64,000 bases of DNA from Streptomyces indicus (GCF_900100315.1 NZ_FNFF01000023.1:1-64000), one strand, 5' to 3'; positions 33,527 through 42,143 are shown, counted from the first letter of the stretch. Notes: generated from the sequence alone by a model not told the origin. A program made the numbers and translations.

Positions 33527-34044
33527 CCAAACCGGGACATTTCACAGTCACTCGGGTCTTCTGCGCATCTCGCTTGGGGCTATGGTCGGAGGGCTGCGAG
33601 GACGTAGGTCCCGATCCGGGCCATTGGGTCAAGCGTGACGGACCGCACTTACATCACCCTTGCATCCTTCCCCTTGCTCCATGCCAAAATAGGACAAGGA
33701 GTCCGGGGAGGGCTCCTTCCGCCCAACTGGGGGCGGAACGCTCGGCATTGCACTCTGATTGGGGGGCCTGATGACTTCTGATCACGCTGTGACTGATCGT
33801 CACAAAGGCGTGACTGTCCGCTATGGCATGGTCCATCGGCTTCCGTCGTTGATGGACACCTGAGAGGGCAATTCCATCGGTTTGGCCGACGCGGCTGGAC
33901 AGATGGTGTAGTTGTAGTGCCGAGGACAAGCCGTTCGTCCTATAACCGACTCGACTCGCGTCCGCCATTTCGGGCAACGCGGGTCAAGGTGCAGAATTTA
34001 GAGGAAAGAACCGAGAAGGTTCGGTTCTCCCGAGGAGGCCGCTC
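33527..34044 (+). promoter_or_regulatory. long bldC upstream region and structured leader
   Basis: About 520 bp precede bldC. It contains two tandem hairpins (AAGGAG...CTCCTT at 33697-33719; CCGCCC...GGGCGG at about 33719-33736), a 30-codon frame with a G-rich ribosome binding site (33771-33863) and a perfect 8-bp hairpin AGAACCGA/TCGGTTCT (34007-34028) just before the bldC ribosome binding site. The promoter itself was not fixed; TATAAC at about 33941 is one possibility. Confidence 0.5.
33771..33863 (+). CDS. possible 30-residue leader ORF upstream of bldC
   Basis: The frame MTSDHAVTDRHKGVTVRYGM and ten more residues starts 4 bases after GGGGGG and ends at 33863. It has no known relative. 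The ribosome binding site and its place in a long leader are the only support; it may be a chance frame. Confidence 0.3.
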   Translation: MTSDHAVTDRHKGVTVRYGMVHRLPSLMDT

Positions 34045-34251
34045 ATGACCGCTCGCACCCCTGATGCCGAGCCGCTGCTGACCCCGGCTGAGGTCGCCAC
34101 GATGTTCCGCGTCGACCCCAAGACGGTCACGCGCTGGGCGAAGGCCGGCAAGCTCACGTCCATCCGCACGCTGGGTGGGCACCGTCGTTACCGCGAGGCT
34201 GAGGTCCGCGCACTGCTGGCGGGCATCCCGCAGCAGCGCAGCGAGGCCTGA
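34045..34251 (+). CDS. bldC: developmental regulator BldC
   Basis: A 68-residue MerR-like winged-helix protein that binds DNA as head-to-tail oligomers and delays the start of sporulation in Streptomyces. The sequence LLTPAEVATMFRVDPKTVTR, followed by WAKAGKLTSIRTLGGHRRYR, is the full BldC domain; there is no effector or dimerisation helix. GAGGAGG lies 6 bases before the ATG. A hairpin ends just upstream of the ribosome binding site, and a strong intrinsic terminator follows about 130 bases downstream. Confidence 0.97.
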   Translation: MTARTPDAEPLLTPAEVATMFRVDPKTVTRWAKAGKLTSIRTLGGHRRYREAEVRALLAGIPQQRSEA

Positions 34252-34379
34252 TTCACCCCTTAGCTCCGCAGCAGGGCAGTTCTGGGTCCCCCAACCCGGT
34301 CGCTGTCCGCCCATAGCTCCATACGACACGGGTCACTGCCCCAACAGAGGCCCTGCCCAAGACATTCGGGTGCGTCGTC

Positions 34380-34418
34380 GATCGCGCTGGACTCCGCCGG
34401 GTCCAGCGCGATCTTTTT
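34380..34418 (+). terminator. Rho-independent terminator of bldC
   Basis: GATCGCGCTGGAC and GTCCAGCGCGATC form a perfect 13-bp stem followed by five T residues, one of the best intrinsic terminators in the window. Confidence 0.92.
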
Positions 34419-34570
34419 ATGCCCCTGGTTCATGCCTCTGCCGCATGCCCTGAGCGGGCCTGTTCGGGTCTGGGGAGGCTTGTGGGGGTCGGTCGCCGGA
34501 TCATCCCGTACGGCCCCGCCGGCGCCCCTGTGCTCTCTCGCCGGACCCGGCGGGTGCACCTCAGAAGGGG

Positions 34571-34617
34571 GTGCAATTGCACATATTAAATTGACCAGTT
34601 GTAGGAGGGGTGTAAGT
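34571..34617 (+). promoter_or_regulatory. consensus-like promoter with adjoining palindrome
   Basis: TTGACC (34591-34596) and TAAGTT (34612-34617) are 15 bases apart. Directly upstream is the perfect palindrome GTGCAATTGCAC (34571-34582). The stretch is much richer in A/T than its surroundings. It would drive rightward transcription through the small frame at 34714 and into the antisense of the DUF6274 gene. Confidence 0.5.
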
Positions 34618-34713
34618 TCCGGGTTTCCCCAAACGCATTCGGTGACACCCGTCACACGTCAGGCGGCTTGTGGCATATGCCGTCGCTGCGGTAGTGGGGC
34701 TGGAGGAAACTCC

Positions 34714-34776
34714 GTGACCCTTCATCAGCTTCCCACCGGGGGTGGATGCCCACAGTCGGCTTTGGTCATCCCTTGA
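34714..34776 (+). CDS. possible 20-residue small ORF
   Basis: GTG 34714 follows GGAGG at 7 bases, and the frame reads TLHQLPTGGGCPQSALVIP before TGA. It lies about 95 bases after a good promoter and overlaps the 3' end of the convergent DUF6274 gene by 11 bases. Unrecognised; possibly spurious. Confidence 0.3.
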   Translation: MTLHQLPTGGGCPQSALVIP

Positions 34777-35017
34777 CGGGACTTTCGTCCTCGGAGACCG
34801 GATCGGATGCGGTCGACGGCTGCGTGGCGGCCTCCCGGCCCTCCGGCCGCTCCGCTCGCTCCAGCGGCTCCAGCGGCTCCGGCCGGTCCGGCTGCATCGC
34901 GAGACGCAGCAGGCGGTGGCAGATGGGGCAGTGGCGGGTGAGGTGGCGGTAGCCGGCGGCGGCCGAGAGATGGGCGCGCAGAAGCGCCCGGGTCGCGTGC
35001 CGTGCGGGTTCCGCCAT
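34766..35017 (-). CDS. DUF6274-type small protein
   Basis: An 83-residue Streptomyces protein. Its N-terminal half, ATRALLRAHLSAAAGYRHLT, is followed by RHCPICHRLLRLAM, a single CxxC pair that could bind zinc. The C-terminal half is acidic and variable. GGAGGTGA 4-5 bases before the ATG is a near-ideal ribosome binding site. It lies between bldC and hrpA. Function unknown. Confidence 0.82.
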   Translation of the reverse strand: MAEPARHATRALLRAHLSAAAGYRHLTRHCPICHRLLRLAMQPDRPEPLEPLERAERPEGREAATQPSTASDPVSEDESPVKG

Positions 35018-35074
35018 CGGTCACCTCCAGGGGATGGCCCTAGTGGTGAAGTACCGGTGGCGGTGGCGCAACGC

Positions 35075-35106
35075 AAGAGGCCCGCACCTTCCGGTACGGG
35101 CCTCTT
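35075..35106. terminator. hairpin upstream of the partial tRNA-Asp copy
   Basis: AAGAGGCCCG and CGGGCCTCTT pair perfectly around ACCTTCCGGTA-like loop sequence. It lies 3' (leftward) of the 22-bp tRNA-Asp fragment at 35108. Confidence 0.75.
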
Positions 35107-35107
35107 C

Positions 35108-35129
35108 ACTGCGGTCCTGACGGGATTTG
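35108..35129. repeat. 22-bp duplicate of the tRNA-Asp 3' end
   Basis: Identical to 35223-35244, the 3' acceptor/T-stem part of tRNA-Asp(GTC) and two bases beyond. Each copy has its own hairpin on its left. It is the type of trace that a tRNA-targeting integrative element leaves. Confidence 0.7.
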
Positions 35130-35188
35130 CTGTATCGATGGCGGCTCCGCCGCGGGCGCGGCCTGCGGGTTGACCGTGCTCATGCGAG

Positions 35189-35217
35189 AAGCCCCGCACC
35201 AGTTGATGCGGGGCTTC
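35189..35217 (-). terminator. terminator of tRNA-Asp copy 1
   Basis: AGAAGCCCCGCA and TGCGGGGCTTCT pair perfectly immediately 3' of the leftward tRNA. Confidence 0.8.
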
Positions 35218-35226
35218 TCGTTACTG

Positions 35227-35301
35227 CGGTCCTGACGGGATTTGAACCCGCGGCCTCCACCTTGACAGGGTGGCGAGCACTCCAAACTGCTCCACAGGAC
35301 C
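35227..35301 (-). tRNA. tRNA-Asp(GTC), copy 1
   Basis: Acceptor GGTCCTG/CAGGACC, anticodon loop CTGTCAA with GTC, T loop TTCAAAT, 75 nt, CCA not encoded. A second copy lies at 42294-42368. Confidence 0.95.
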
Positions 35302-35426
35302 AGGTTTCGCGGCACTTGATCGCGGCGGTTTCCGCTGCGGTGTGCTGCGAGATGAGACTGTACAGCAGTGCAGGCCCAGCGGTCGAACTCACTTAAAGCG
35401 ACCGGACCGCTACCCCCGCCGCGCCC

Positions 35427-38400
35427 CTACGGAGCCGCCGCGTCCACCGCCTTCACGATGCGCTTGTCGGAGATCGGATACGCCGTGCCGAGGGCGTGCG
35501 CGAAGTAGCTGACGCGGAGCTCCTCGATCATCCAGCGGATCTCCAGGACCTCCTGCGGGACGGGCCGGCCCTGCGGCAACTGCTCCAGCAGCCAGGCGTA
35601 CTCGTCCTGCATCTCGTGCACCTTCTCCATCCGCGCGGTGTCCCGCTGCGCGGCGGTGGGCATCTGCTGGAGCCGGCGGTCGGCCGCGGTGAGATAGCGC
35701 ATCAGGTCGGGCAGGCGCCGCAGTCCGGCGGACGTGACGAAGCCCGGTTTCACGAGGGCGTCCAACTGCGTCCGTACGTCCTGGAGGTTGGGCAGCAGCG
35801 CCGGGCTCCGCGTGGACTTCAGGCGGCGCTCGCAGGCCTGCCAGGCGGCGAGCACCTGCTGGACCTGGCCGACGGTGTGCACGGTGGCGTCCACGATGTC
35901 GGCGCGCACCTTCTCGTACAGCTTCCGGTACGACTCCTCGTCCCAGGCGGGACCGCCGAAGCTCTCGATCAGGCGGTCCGCGGCGGCCGTCACGCAGTCG
36001 TCGACGAGCGCCTGGATCGAGCCGTGCGGGCTCGCGGAGAGCGTGAGCTTCTGCTGGTTCGTGAGCTTGCCGGAGGCGAACTTCGAGACATTGACCGGGA
36101 TGTTCAGGAGGATGAGGCGGCGGGTGCCCCGCCACATCGCGGCCCGCTGTTCGGCCTCGGTGTCGAAGAGGCGTACGGAGACGGAGGTGCCGTCGTCGAC
36201 CAGGGCCGGGTAGGCCTTGACCGGCTGGCCCGCGCGGCGGGTCTCGAAGACCTTCTGGAGCGTGCCGATCGTCCAGTCCGTCAGGCCGGTGCGCTCGATG
36301 GACGGGCCGCCGGAGCGCTCGGCCGTCGCGGCCGCCGCCTTCGAGATGGCCTGGCGGGCCTTCGGCTTGAGCTTGAGGCGCAGGGCCTCCAGGTCCTTGG
36401 CCTCGGCGAGCTTCTTGCGGCGCTCGTCGACGATCCGGAACGTGATCTTCAAGTGGTCCGGTACGCGGGACAGATCGAAGTCGTCGGCCGACACCGGGAC
36501 CCCGACCATCTGCTGGAGCTCGCGCGCGAGCGTGACCGGCAGCGGCTCCTGGAGCGGTGTCGCACGCTCCAGGAAGGCCTTCGCGTAGTTCGGCGCCGGG
36601 ACGTAGTGGCGGCGGATCGGCTTGGGCAGAGACCTGATCAGCTCGGTGACCACGTCCTCGCGCAGGCCCGGGATCTGCCAGTCGAAGCCCTCGTCCTTGA
36701 CCTGGTTGAGGACCTGGAGCGGGATGTGGACGGTCACACCGTCGGCGTCCGCGCCCGGCTCGAACTGGTACGTCACGCGGAACTTCAGCTGCCCCTGCCG
36801 CCACGAGTCCGGATAGTCGGCCTTGGTGACGGCCTCCGCGGACTCGCGGATCAGCATCGAGCGCTCGAAGTCGAGCAGCTCGGGCTCCTCGCGCTTCTTC
36901 TGCTTCCACCAGGAGTCGAAGTGTGCGCCGGAGACGACGTGTTCGGGCACCCGCTGGTCGTAGAAGTCGAAGAGGGTGTCGTCGTCGACCACGATGTCGC
37001 GCCGGCGGGCCCGGTGCTCCAGCTCCTCGACCTCGGTCAGGAGCTTGCGGTTGTCGGCGAAGAACTTGTGGTGCGTGCGCCAGTCGCCCTCGACGAGTGC
37101 GTTGCGGATGAAGAGTTCGCGCGAGGCCTCGGGGTCGATCCGCCCGTAGTTGACCTTGCGGTCCGCGACGATCGGTACGCCGTAGAGCGTCACCTTCTCG
37201 TACGCCATCACCGCGGCCTGATCCTTCTCCCAGTGCGGCTCGGAGTAGGTGCGCTTGACCAGGTGCTGCGCGAGCGGCTCGATCCACTCGGGCTCGATCT
37301 TCGCGTTGACCCGCGCCCACAGGCGCGAGGTCTCCACCAGCTCGGCGGACATCACGAAGCGCGGGGGCTTCTTGAAGAGGGCCGAGCCCGGGAAGATCGC
37401 GAACTTGGCGCTGCGGGCGCCCAAGTAGTCGTTCTTCGCGCCGTCCTTCACGTCCTTCATCCCGATGTGGGAGAGGAGCCCGGCGAGGAGCGAGACATGG
37501 ACCTGCTGGTCGGCGGCATCGTCCTCGTTGAGATGGATGCCCATCTGCTTGGCGACGGTGCGCAGCTGCGTGTAGATGTCCTGCCACTCGCGGATCCGCA
37601 GGAAGTTCAGGTACTCCTGCTTGCACATGCGCCGGAAGGAGCTGGATCCGCGCTCGCGCTGCTGCTCGCGGATGTAGCGCCAGAGGTTCAGATACGCGAG
37701 GAAGTCGGAGGTCTCGTCCTTGAACCGGGCGTGCTGCTGGTCCGCCTGCGTCTGCTTGTCGGCCGGGCGCTCGCGCGGGTCCTGGATGGACAGCGCCGCC
37801 GCGATCACCATGACCTCGCGTACGCAACCGTTCTTGTCTGCCTCGACGACCATACGGGCCAGGCGCGGGTCCACCGGCAGCTGGGCGAGCTTGCGGCCCA
37901 TCTGCGTCAGACGCTTGCGCGGGTCCTTCTGGGCCGGGTCCAACGCGCCCAGTTCCTGGAGGAGTTGGACGCCGTCGCGGATGTTGCGGTGGTCCGGCGG
38001 ATCGATGAAGGGGAACTTCTCGATGTCGCCGAGGCCGGCCGCGGTCATCTGCAGGATGACGGAGGCGAGGTTCGTACGGAGGATCTCGGCGTCCGTGAAC
38101 TCCGGGCGGGACTCGAAGTCCTCCTCCGAGTAGAGCCGGATGCAGATGCCGTCCGAGGTACGGCCGCAGCGGCCCTTGCGCTGGTTGGCGCTGGCCTGGC
38201 TGATCGCCTCGATCGGCAGGCGCTGCACCTTGGTGCGGTGGCTGTAGCGGGAGATACGGGCGGTGCCCGGGTCGATCACGTACTTGATGCCCGGGACGGT
38301 GAGGGAGGTCTCGGCGACGTTCGTGGCCAGAACGATCCTGCGGCCGGTGTGCGGTTGGAAGACGCGGTGCTGCTCGGCGTGCGAGAGGCGCGCGTACAGC

Positions 38401-39359
38401 GGAAGGACTTCCGTGAACTTGTACTTCTTCTTCTCCAGCGCGTCCGCGGTGTCGCGGATCTCGCGCTCGCCGGAGAGGAAGACGAGGATGTCGCCCTTGC
38501 CCTCGCCCTGGAGCTCCTCGACTGCGTCCACGATCGCGGTGATCTGGTCGCGGTCGGCGTCCTCGGAGTCCTCTTCGAGGAGCGGCCGGTAGCGGACCTC
38601 GACCGGATACGTACGGCCGGAGACCTCGACGATCGGGGCGTCGCCGAAGTGCCGGGAGAACCGCTCCGGATCGATGGTCGCCGAGGTGATGACGACCTTC
38701 AGGTCCGGGCGCTTGGGCAGCAGCTGGGCGAGATAGCCCAGCAGGAAGTCGATGTTGAGGGACCGCTCGTGGGCCTCGTCGATGATGATCGTGTCGTACG
38801 CGCGCAGCTCGCGGTCCGTCTGGATCTCGGCGAGCAGGATGCCGTCCGTCATCAGCTTCACGTACGTGGAGTTGCTGACCTGGTCGGTGAAGCGGACCTT
38901 CCAGCCGACCGTCTCGCCGAGCTCGGTGTTCAGCTCCTCGGCCACGCGCTCGGCCACCGTGCGGGCCGCGATGCGCCTGGGCTGCGTATGGCCGATCATG
39001 CCCCGCACGCCCCGGCCCAGCTCCATGCAGATCTTCGGGATCTGCGTGGTCTTGCCGGAGCCCGTCTCACCCGCCACGATCACGACCTGGTGGTCGCGGA
39101 TCGCCTCGAGGATCTCGTCCTTCTTCTGGCTGACCGGCAGCTGCTCGGGATACGTGATCGCGGGCATCGCGGCCCGCCGCTCCCGTATGCGCGCGGCCGA
39201 CTTCTCCGCTTCGCCGGCGATCTCGTCGAGCACGGCCTGGCGCGCCTCGGGCTTGCGGATACGGCGGGCCCCCTCGAGCCGGCGGCCGAGGCGGTGGGCG
39301 TCGCGGAGCGAGGTCTCGCCGTTCACGAGCTTGGCGAGATCGTCGAAGGAAGTAGACAT
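35427..39359 (-). CDS. hrpA: ATP-dependent RNA helicase HrpA
   Basis: A 1310-residue DEAH-box helicase, the normal size for bacterial HrpA, which in E. coli rescues stalled ribosomes. The motor has GETGSGKTTQIPK (motif I), QPRRIAARTVAERVAEEL (Ia), DEAHERSLN (II), VVITSATI (III), TNVAETSLTVPGI and QRKGRCGRTSDG (VI). A winged-helix/ratchet region, an OB-like domain and the long DUF3418-type C-terminus follow. ATG 39359 is 113 bases from the divergent gene at 39473. Several frames shadow it on the other strand. Confidence 0.96.
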   Translation of the reverse strand: MSTSFDDLAKLVNGETSLRDAHRLGRRLEGARRIRKPEARQAVLDEIAGEAEKSAARIRERRAAMPAITYPEQLPVSQKKDEILEAIRDHQVVIVAGETGSGKTTQIPKICMELGRGVRGMIGHTQPRRIAARTVAERVAEELNTELGETVGWKVRFTDQVSNSTYVKLMTDGILLAEIQTDRELRAYDTIIIDEAHERSLNIDFLLGYLAQLLPKRPDLKVVITSATIDPERFSRHFGDAPIVEVSGRTYPVEVRYRPLLEEDSEDADRDQITAIVDAVEELQGEGKGDILVFLSGEREIRDTADALEKKKYKFTEVLPLYARLSHAEQHRVFQPHTGRRIVLATNVAETSLTVPGIKYVIDPGTARISRYSHRTKVQRLPIEAISQASANQRKGRCGRTSDGICIRLYSEEDFESRPEFTDAEILRTNLASVILQMTAAGLGDIEKFPFIDPPDHRNIRDGVQLLQELGALDPAQKDPRKRLTQMGRKLAQLPVDPRLARMVVEADKNGCVREVMVIAAALSIQDPRERPADKQTQADQQHARFKDETSDFLAYLNLWRYIREQQRERGSSSFRRMCKQEYLNFLRIREWQDIYTQLRTVAKQMGIHLNEDDAADQQVHVSLLAGLLSHIGMKDVKDGAKNDYLGARSAKFAIFPGSALFKKPPRFVMSAELVETSRLWARVNAKIEPEWIEPLAQHLVKRTYSEPHWEKDQAAVMAYEKVTLYGVPIVADRKVNYGRIDPEASRELFIRNALVEGDWRTHHKFFADNRKLLTEVEELEHRARRRDIVVDDDTLFDFYDQRVPEHVVSGAHFDSWWKQKKREEPELLDFERSMLIRESAEAVTKADYPDSWRQGQLKFRVTYQFEPGADADGVTVHIPLQVLNQVKDEGFDWQIPGLREDVVTELIRSLPKPIRRHYVPAPNYAKAFLERATPLQEPLPVTLARELQQMVGVPVSADDFDLSRVPDHLKITFRIVDERRKKLAEAKDLEALRLKLKPKARQAISKAAAATAERSGGPSIERTGLTDWTIGTLQKVFETRRAGQPVKAYPALVDDGTSVSVRLFDTEAEQRAAMWRGTRRLILLNIPVNVSKFASGKLTNQQKLTLSASPHGSIQALVDDCVTAAADRLIESFGGPAWDEESYRKLYEKVRADIVDATVHTVGQVQQVLAAWQACERRLKSTRSPALLPNLQDVRTQLDALVKPGFVTSAGLRRLPDLMRYLTAADRRLQQMPTAAQRDTARMEKVHEMQDEYAWLLEQLPQGRPVPQEVLEIRWMIEELRVSYFAHALGTAYPISDKRIVKAVDAAAP

Positions 39360-39472
39360 ACGGACCCCAGGATCTCACCCGGGCCTCGGCGGTGGCGAAC
39401 GCATTTCTGTCCGCTTCCGCCGCCTGTGTCCCTGCCCCACGCCTCCTCGCCCCCGTAAGGCACACTGGCCTC

Positions 39473-39850
39473 ATGTCCGCCGCCCCCGCCCGCCGCTCCT
39501 TCGCGGTGCCGCTGCTGCTGAGCCTGCTGCTCGCGGTGGTGGGTGTGCTGTGCGCGGCCGGGCAGAGCGCCGCGGCCTCGGGCGGCTCCGCCTCGGTGGC
39601 GGTCACGGAGGTCGTGGCCGTGGACCAGGACGGCGGGGTCGGCTGCGGCAAGGGCGAGCGGGGCGAGCCGGGCTCGCAGCCGTCGGCGCCCTCGCGCGCC
39701 GGGGCCGCCGCGGAGCTGGTGCCCGCGCCGCTGCCCGCCGTGGGCTCGGCGCCCGTACCCGACGGCGCCTTCCTCTCCGTGACCTCCGAGCGGGGTTCGC
39801 CGCCGGGCGATCCGCCCACCCCCGTCACCCTCTCCGTGCTGCGCGTGTAG
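39473..39850 (+). CDS. small secreted or membrane-anchored protein
   Basis: A 125-residue protein with an N-terminal signal/anchor (SFAVPLLLSLLLAVVGVLCA) and a Gly/Ser/Pro/Ala-rich remainder holding one cysteine (GVGCGKGERG). CACACT lies 6 bases before the ATG, so the transcript may be leaderless. It is 55 bases upstream of the CPVC membrane protein and may be the first gene of the thiol-redox cluster. No family recognised. Confidence 0.65.
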   Translation: MSAAPARRSFAVPLLLSLLLAVVGVLCAAGQSAAASGGSASVAVTEVVAVDQDGGVGCGKGERGEPGSQPSAPSRAGAAAELVPAPLPAVGSAPVPDGAFLSVTSERGSPPGDPPTPVTLSVLRV

Positions 39851-39905
39851 GAGCGCCCTGCCGTCCCAGGGCCCTGCTCGCCGTATCCGCACAGGAGAGA
39901 CCTGC

Positions 39906-40412
39906 ATGACCTTCACCGCGCGGCCCACCGCGCGTTCCTTCGCCGCACCCGCACGCCTTGCCGCCCAGGCCGTCCGCGCCCTCGGGCTCTGGACGCGCGT
40001 CCGCTGGGGCGCCGCCCTGGCCGCGGCCGTGCTGAGCGCGCTGCTGCTCGGCCTGCCCACCGACCTGATCCCCAACCCGGTGTTCGGCCGCGAGATACCG
40101 CCGACCTGGTGGAGCTACCCGGTGTTCGCGCTCTCGGCGCTGCTGGCCGGGGTGCTGACCGCCACGTACGTCCGCACGGGCCGTCCCCGCGAGCGCGCCA
40201 CCCGGCTCGGGTCGGCCGGGGCGCTGCTCTCCTTCCTCGCGGTGGGCTGCCCGGTCTGCAACAAGCTCGTGCTGCTCGCCCTCGGCACCACCGGCGCCCT
40301 GACGCTCTGGGCTCCGCTCCAGCCGGCGCTCGCGGCCGCGTCGCTGGTGCTGCTCGCCGTCGCCACGGTGCGGCGGCTGGCGGGCGAGGTCGCCTGCCCG
40401 GCCACGGCCTGA
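39906..40412 (+). CDS. membrane protein with a CPVC motif
   Basis: A 168-residue protein with about four hydrophobic spans (near residues 35-52, 69-88, 103-135 and 138-158). The sequence FLAVGCPVCNKLVLLALGTT places a CxxC motif at the start of a span, as in redox-active membrane proteins. It is followed by DsbA-like and CcdA-like genes, so a role in thiol oxidation or electron transfer is likely, but it is not a recognised DsbB or VKOR. CAGGAGAG lies before the ATG. Confidence 0.75.
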   Translation: MTFTARPTARSFAAPARLAAQAVRALGLWTRVRWGAALAAAVLSALLLGLPTDLIPNPVFGREIPPTWWSYPVFALSALLAGVLTATYVRTGRPRERATRLGSAGALLSFLAVGCPVCNKLVLLALGTTGALTLWAPLQPALAAASLVLLAVATVRRLAGEVACPATA

Positions 40413-40494
40413 GGCGCCCGCCCGCTTCCCCGCCCTCGACTTCTCTTTCGGCTCCTCTTCGACTTTCTCTTTCGACTTCTCTACGGGAGAACCC

Positions 40495-41280
40495 ATGTCC
40501 GACTCCACCCGCACCCCTGCCCCGAAGCGCCGCAACCTCGCCATCGGCGCCTCGGTCGTCGCCGCCGCGCTCCTGTTCGGCTGGTTCTCGTACACCGCGA
40601 CCAAGCCCGAGACCCCCGCGGCCGCCTCCGGTTCCGACAAGGTCGCCGAGGTGACACGGCCCGAGCAGGCGGAGCAGGGGCAGAACGACACGTACACGCA
40701 GCTTGCGAAGCTCGCGCGCCGCGACGCCGGGGACCCGCTGGCGCAGGGCCCGGCGGACGCCCCCGTCGTGATGATCGAGTACGCGGACTTCAAGTGCGGC
40801 TTCTGCGGCAAGTTCGCGCGGGACACCGAGCCCGCGCTCGTGAAGAAGTACGTGGACGCGGGGAAGCTGCGGATCGAGTGGCGCAACTTCCCCATCTTCG
40901 GCGAGGAGTCCGAGGCCGCGGCGCGCGGCGCGTGGGCGGCCGGACAGCAGGGCCGCTTCTGGGAGTTCCACGCGGCGGCGTACGCGGACGGCGCGAAGGA
41001 GAAGGGCTTCGGCGCGGACCGTCTGAAGGCGCTGGCCGAGGAGGCGGGCGTCGCGGACCTGGACCGTTTCGTGCGGGACGCGGACAGCAAGAAGGCCCGC
41101 GAGGCCGTGTCCCGCGACCAGGAGGAGGCGTACGGGCTCGGCGCGGCCTCCACCCCCTCCTTCCTGATCAACGGCCGGCCCATCGCGGGCGCCCAGCCCG
41201 CGGAGACCTTCACGCAGGCCATCGACGAGGCGCTCGCGGCAGCGCCCCGGGGCAAGGCGGCCGGCGAGGGCGCCAAGTGA
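40495..41280 (+). CDS. DsbA-like thiol-disulfide oxidoreductase, membrane-anchored
   Basis: A 261-residue thioredoxin-fold protein. One N-terminal membrane anchor (RNLAIGASVVAAALLFGWFS) and a linker precede the DsbA-type domain (about 80-250). The active site is YADFKCGFCGKFARDTEP, the helical insertion follows, and the cis-proline loop is ASTPSFLINGRP. It should act outside the membrane on cysteines of exported proteins. The gene overlaps the CcdA-like gene by four bases (GTGA). Confidence 0.92.
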   Translation: MSDSTRTPAPKRRNLAIGASVVAAALLFGWFSYTATKPETPAAASGSDKVAEVTRPEQAEQGQNDTYTQLAKLARRDAGDPLAQGPADAPVVMIEYADFKCGFCGKFARDTEPALVKKYVDAGKLRIEWRNFPIFGEESEAAARGAWAAGQQGRFWEFHAAAYADGAKEKGFGADRLKALAEEAGVADLDRFVRDADSKKAREAVSRDQEEAYGLGAASTPSFLINGRPIAGAQPAETFTQAIDEALAAAPRGKAAGEGAK

Positions 41281-42143
41281 CCGCGGACATCGGCTACTTG
41301 GCGGCGTTCCTCGGCGGGCTGCTCGCGCTGCTCAGCCCGTGCAGCGCGCTGCTCCTGCCGGCGTTCTTCGCGTACTCGATCGACAGCACGGGCCGGCTGC
41401 TCGCCCGCACCGGCATCTTCTACCTGGGCCTGGCCACGACCCTGGTGCCGCTGGGCGCGGCCGGCTCCTTCGCGGGCCGCTTCTTCTACGGCAACAGGGA
41501 ACTGCTCGTCCTGATCGGCGGCTGGCTGATCATCGCGCTCGGTGTGCTCCAGATCCTCGGCATGGGCTTCGCCTCGCGCCGTATGACCGAACTGACCGGC
41601 CGCATCCGCCCCACCACCGGCCTGTCCGTGTACGCGCTCGGCGCGGTCTACGGGCTGGCCGGCTTCTGCGCGGGCCCGATCCTCGGCAGCGTCCTCACGG
41701 TGGCGGCCCTCGGCGGCAGTCCCGCGTACGGCGGGGCGCTGCTCGCGGTCTACGCCCTGGGCATGGCGGCCCCGCTGTTCCTCCTGGCCCTCCTGTGGGA
41801 CCGCTTCTCGCTGGGCCGCCGACGCTGGCTGCGCGGACGCCCCTTCCGTATCGGCCGCTTCGAACTCCACACCACGTCCCTGGCCTCCGGCCTCTTCTTC
41901 ATCCTCCTGGGCACGCTGTTCCTGGTCTTCGACGGGACGACGGCGCTGCCCGGACTCCTGGACGTGGACAGCTCGTTCACGGTCGAGCAGTGGGCGCGAC
42001 GGGTGGGGGACGCGGTGCCGGACTGGGCGGTCCTCGCGGGGGCGGTCGCCGTGGTGGCCGCGGTGTGGGCGGTACGGGCACGGCGCCGGCGGCCCGCCCC
42101 GGAGCCGGCGCCCGAGGGCGGCCGGGCGGTCCTGCCGGAGTGA
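41277..42143 (+). CDS. CcdA/DsbD-like membrane thiol reductant transporter
   Basis: A 288-residue protein with about seven spans. The paired cysteines of the family lie in LALLSPCSALLLPAFF (span 1) and YGLAGFCAGPILGSV (span 4). CcdA proteins carry reducing equivalents from cytoplasmic thioredoxin to extracytoplasmic partners. The GTG start overlaps the stop of the DsbA-like gene, so the pair is co-translated. The C-terminal tail is Arg/Pro-rich and cytoplasmic. Confidence 0.9.
   Translation: MTADIGYLAAFLGGLLALLSPCSALLLPAFFAYSIDSTGRLLARTGIFYLGLATTLVPLGAAGSFAGRFFYGNRELLVLIGGWLIIALGVLQILGMGFASRRMTELTGRIRPTTGLSVYALGAVYGLAGFCAGPILGSVLTVAALGGSPAYGGALLAVYALGMAAPLFLLALLWDRFSLGRRRWLRGRPFRIGRFELHTTSLASGLFFILLGTLFLVFDGTTALPGLLDVDSSFTVEQWARRVGDAVPDWAVLAGAVAVVAAVWAVRARRRRPAPEPAPEGGRAVLPE

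Noticed and set aside
33770..33830. Paired GTGAC/GTCAC motifs after the small frame as a regulator site
   Set aside because: The spacing is irregular and the motif is short; I could not separate it from chance.
34260..34655. A 131-codon minus-strand frame after bldC
   Set aside because: It runs through the bldC terminator and the promoter-like region, and lacks a family match and a convincing start.
35496..39458. A 1300-codon frame opposite hrpA
   Set aside because: It lies fully antisense to HrpA, is rich in Leu/Val/Asp/Glu from reversed codons, and has no start signals.
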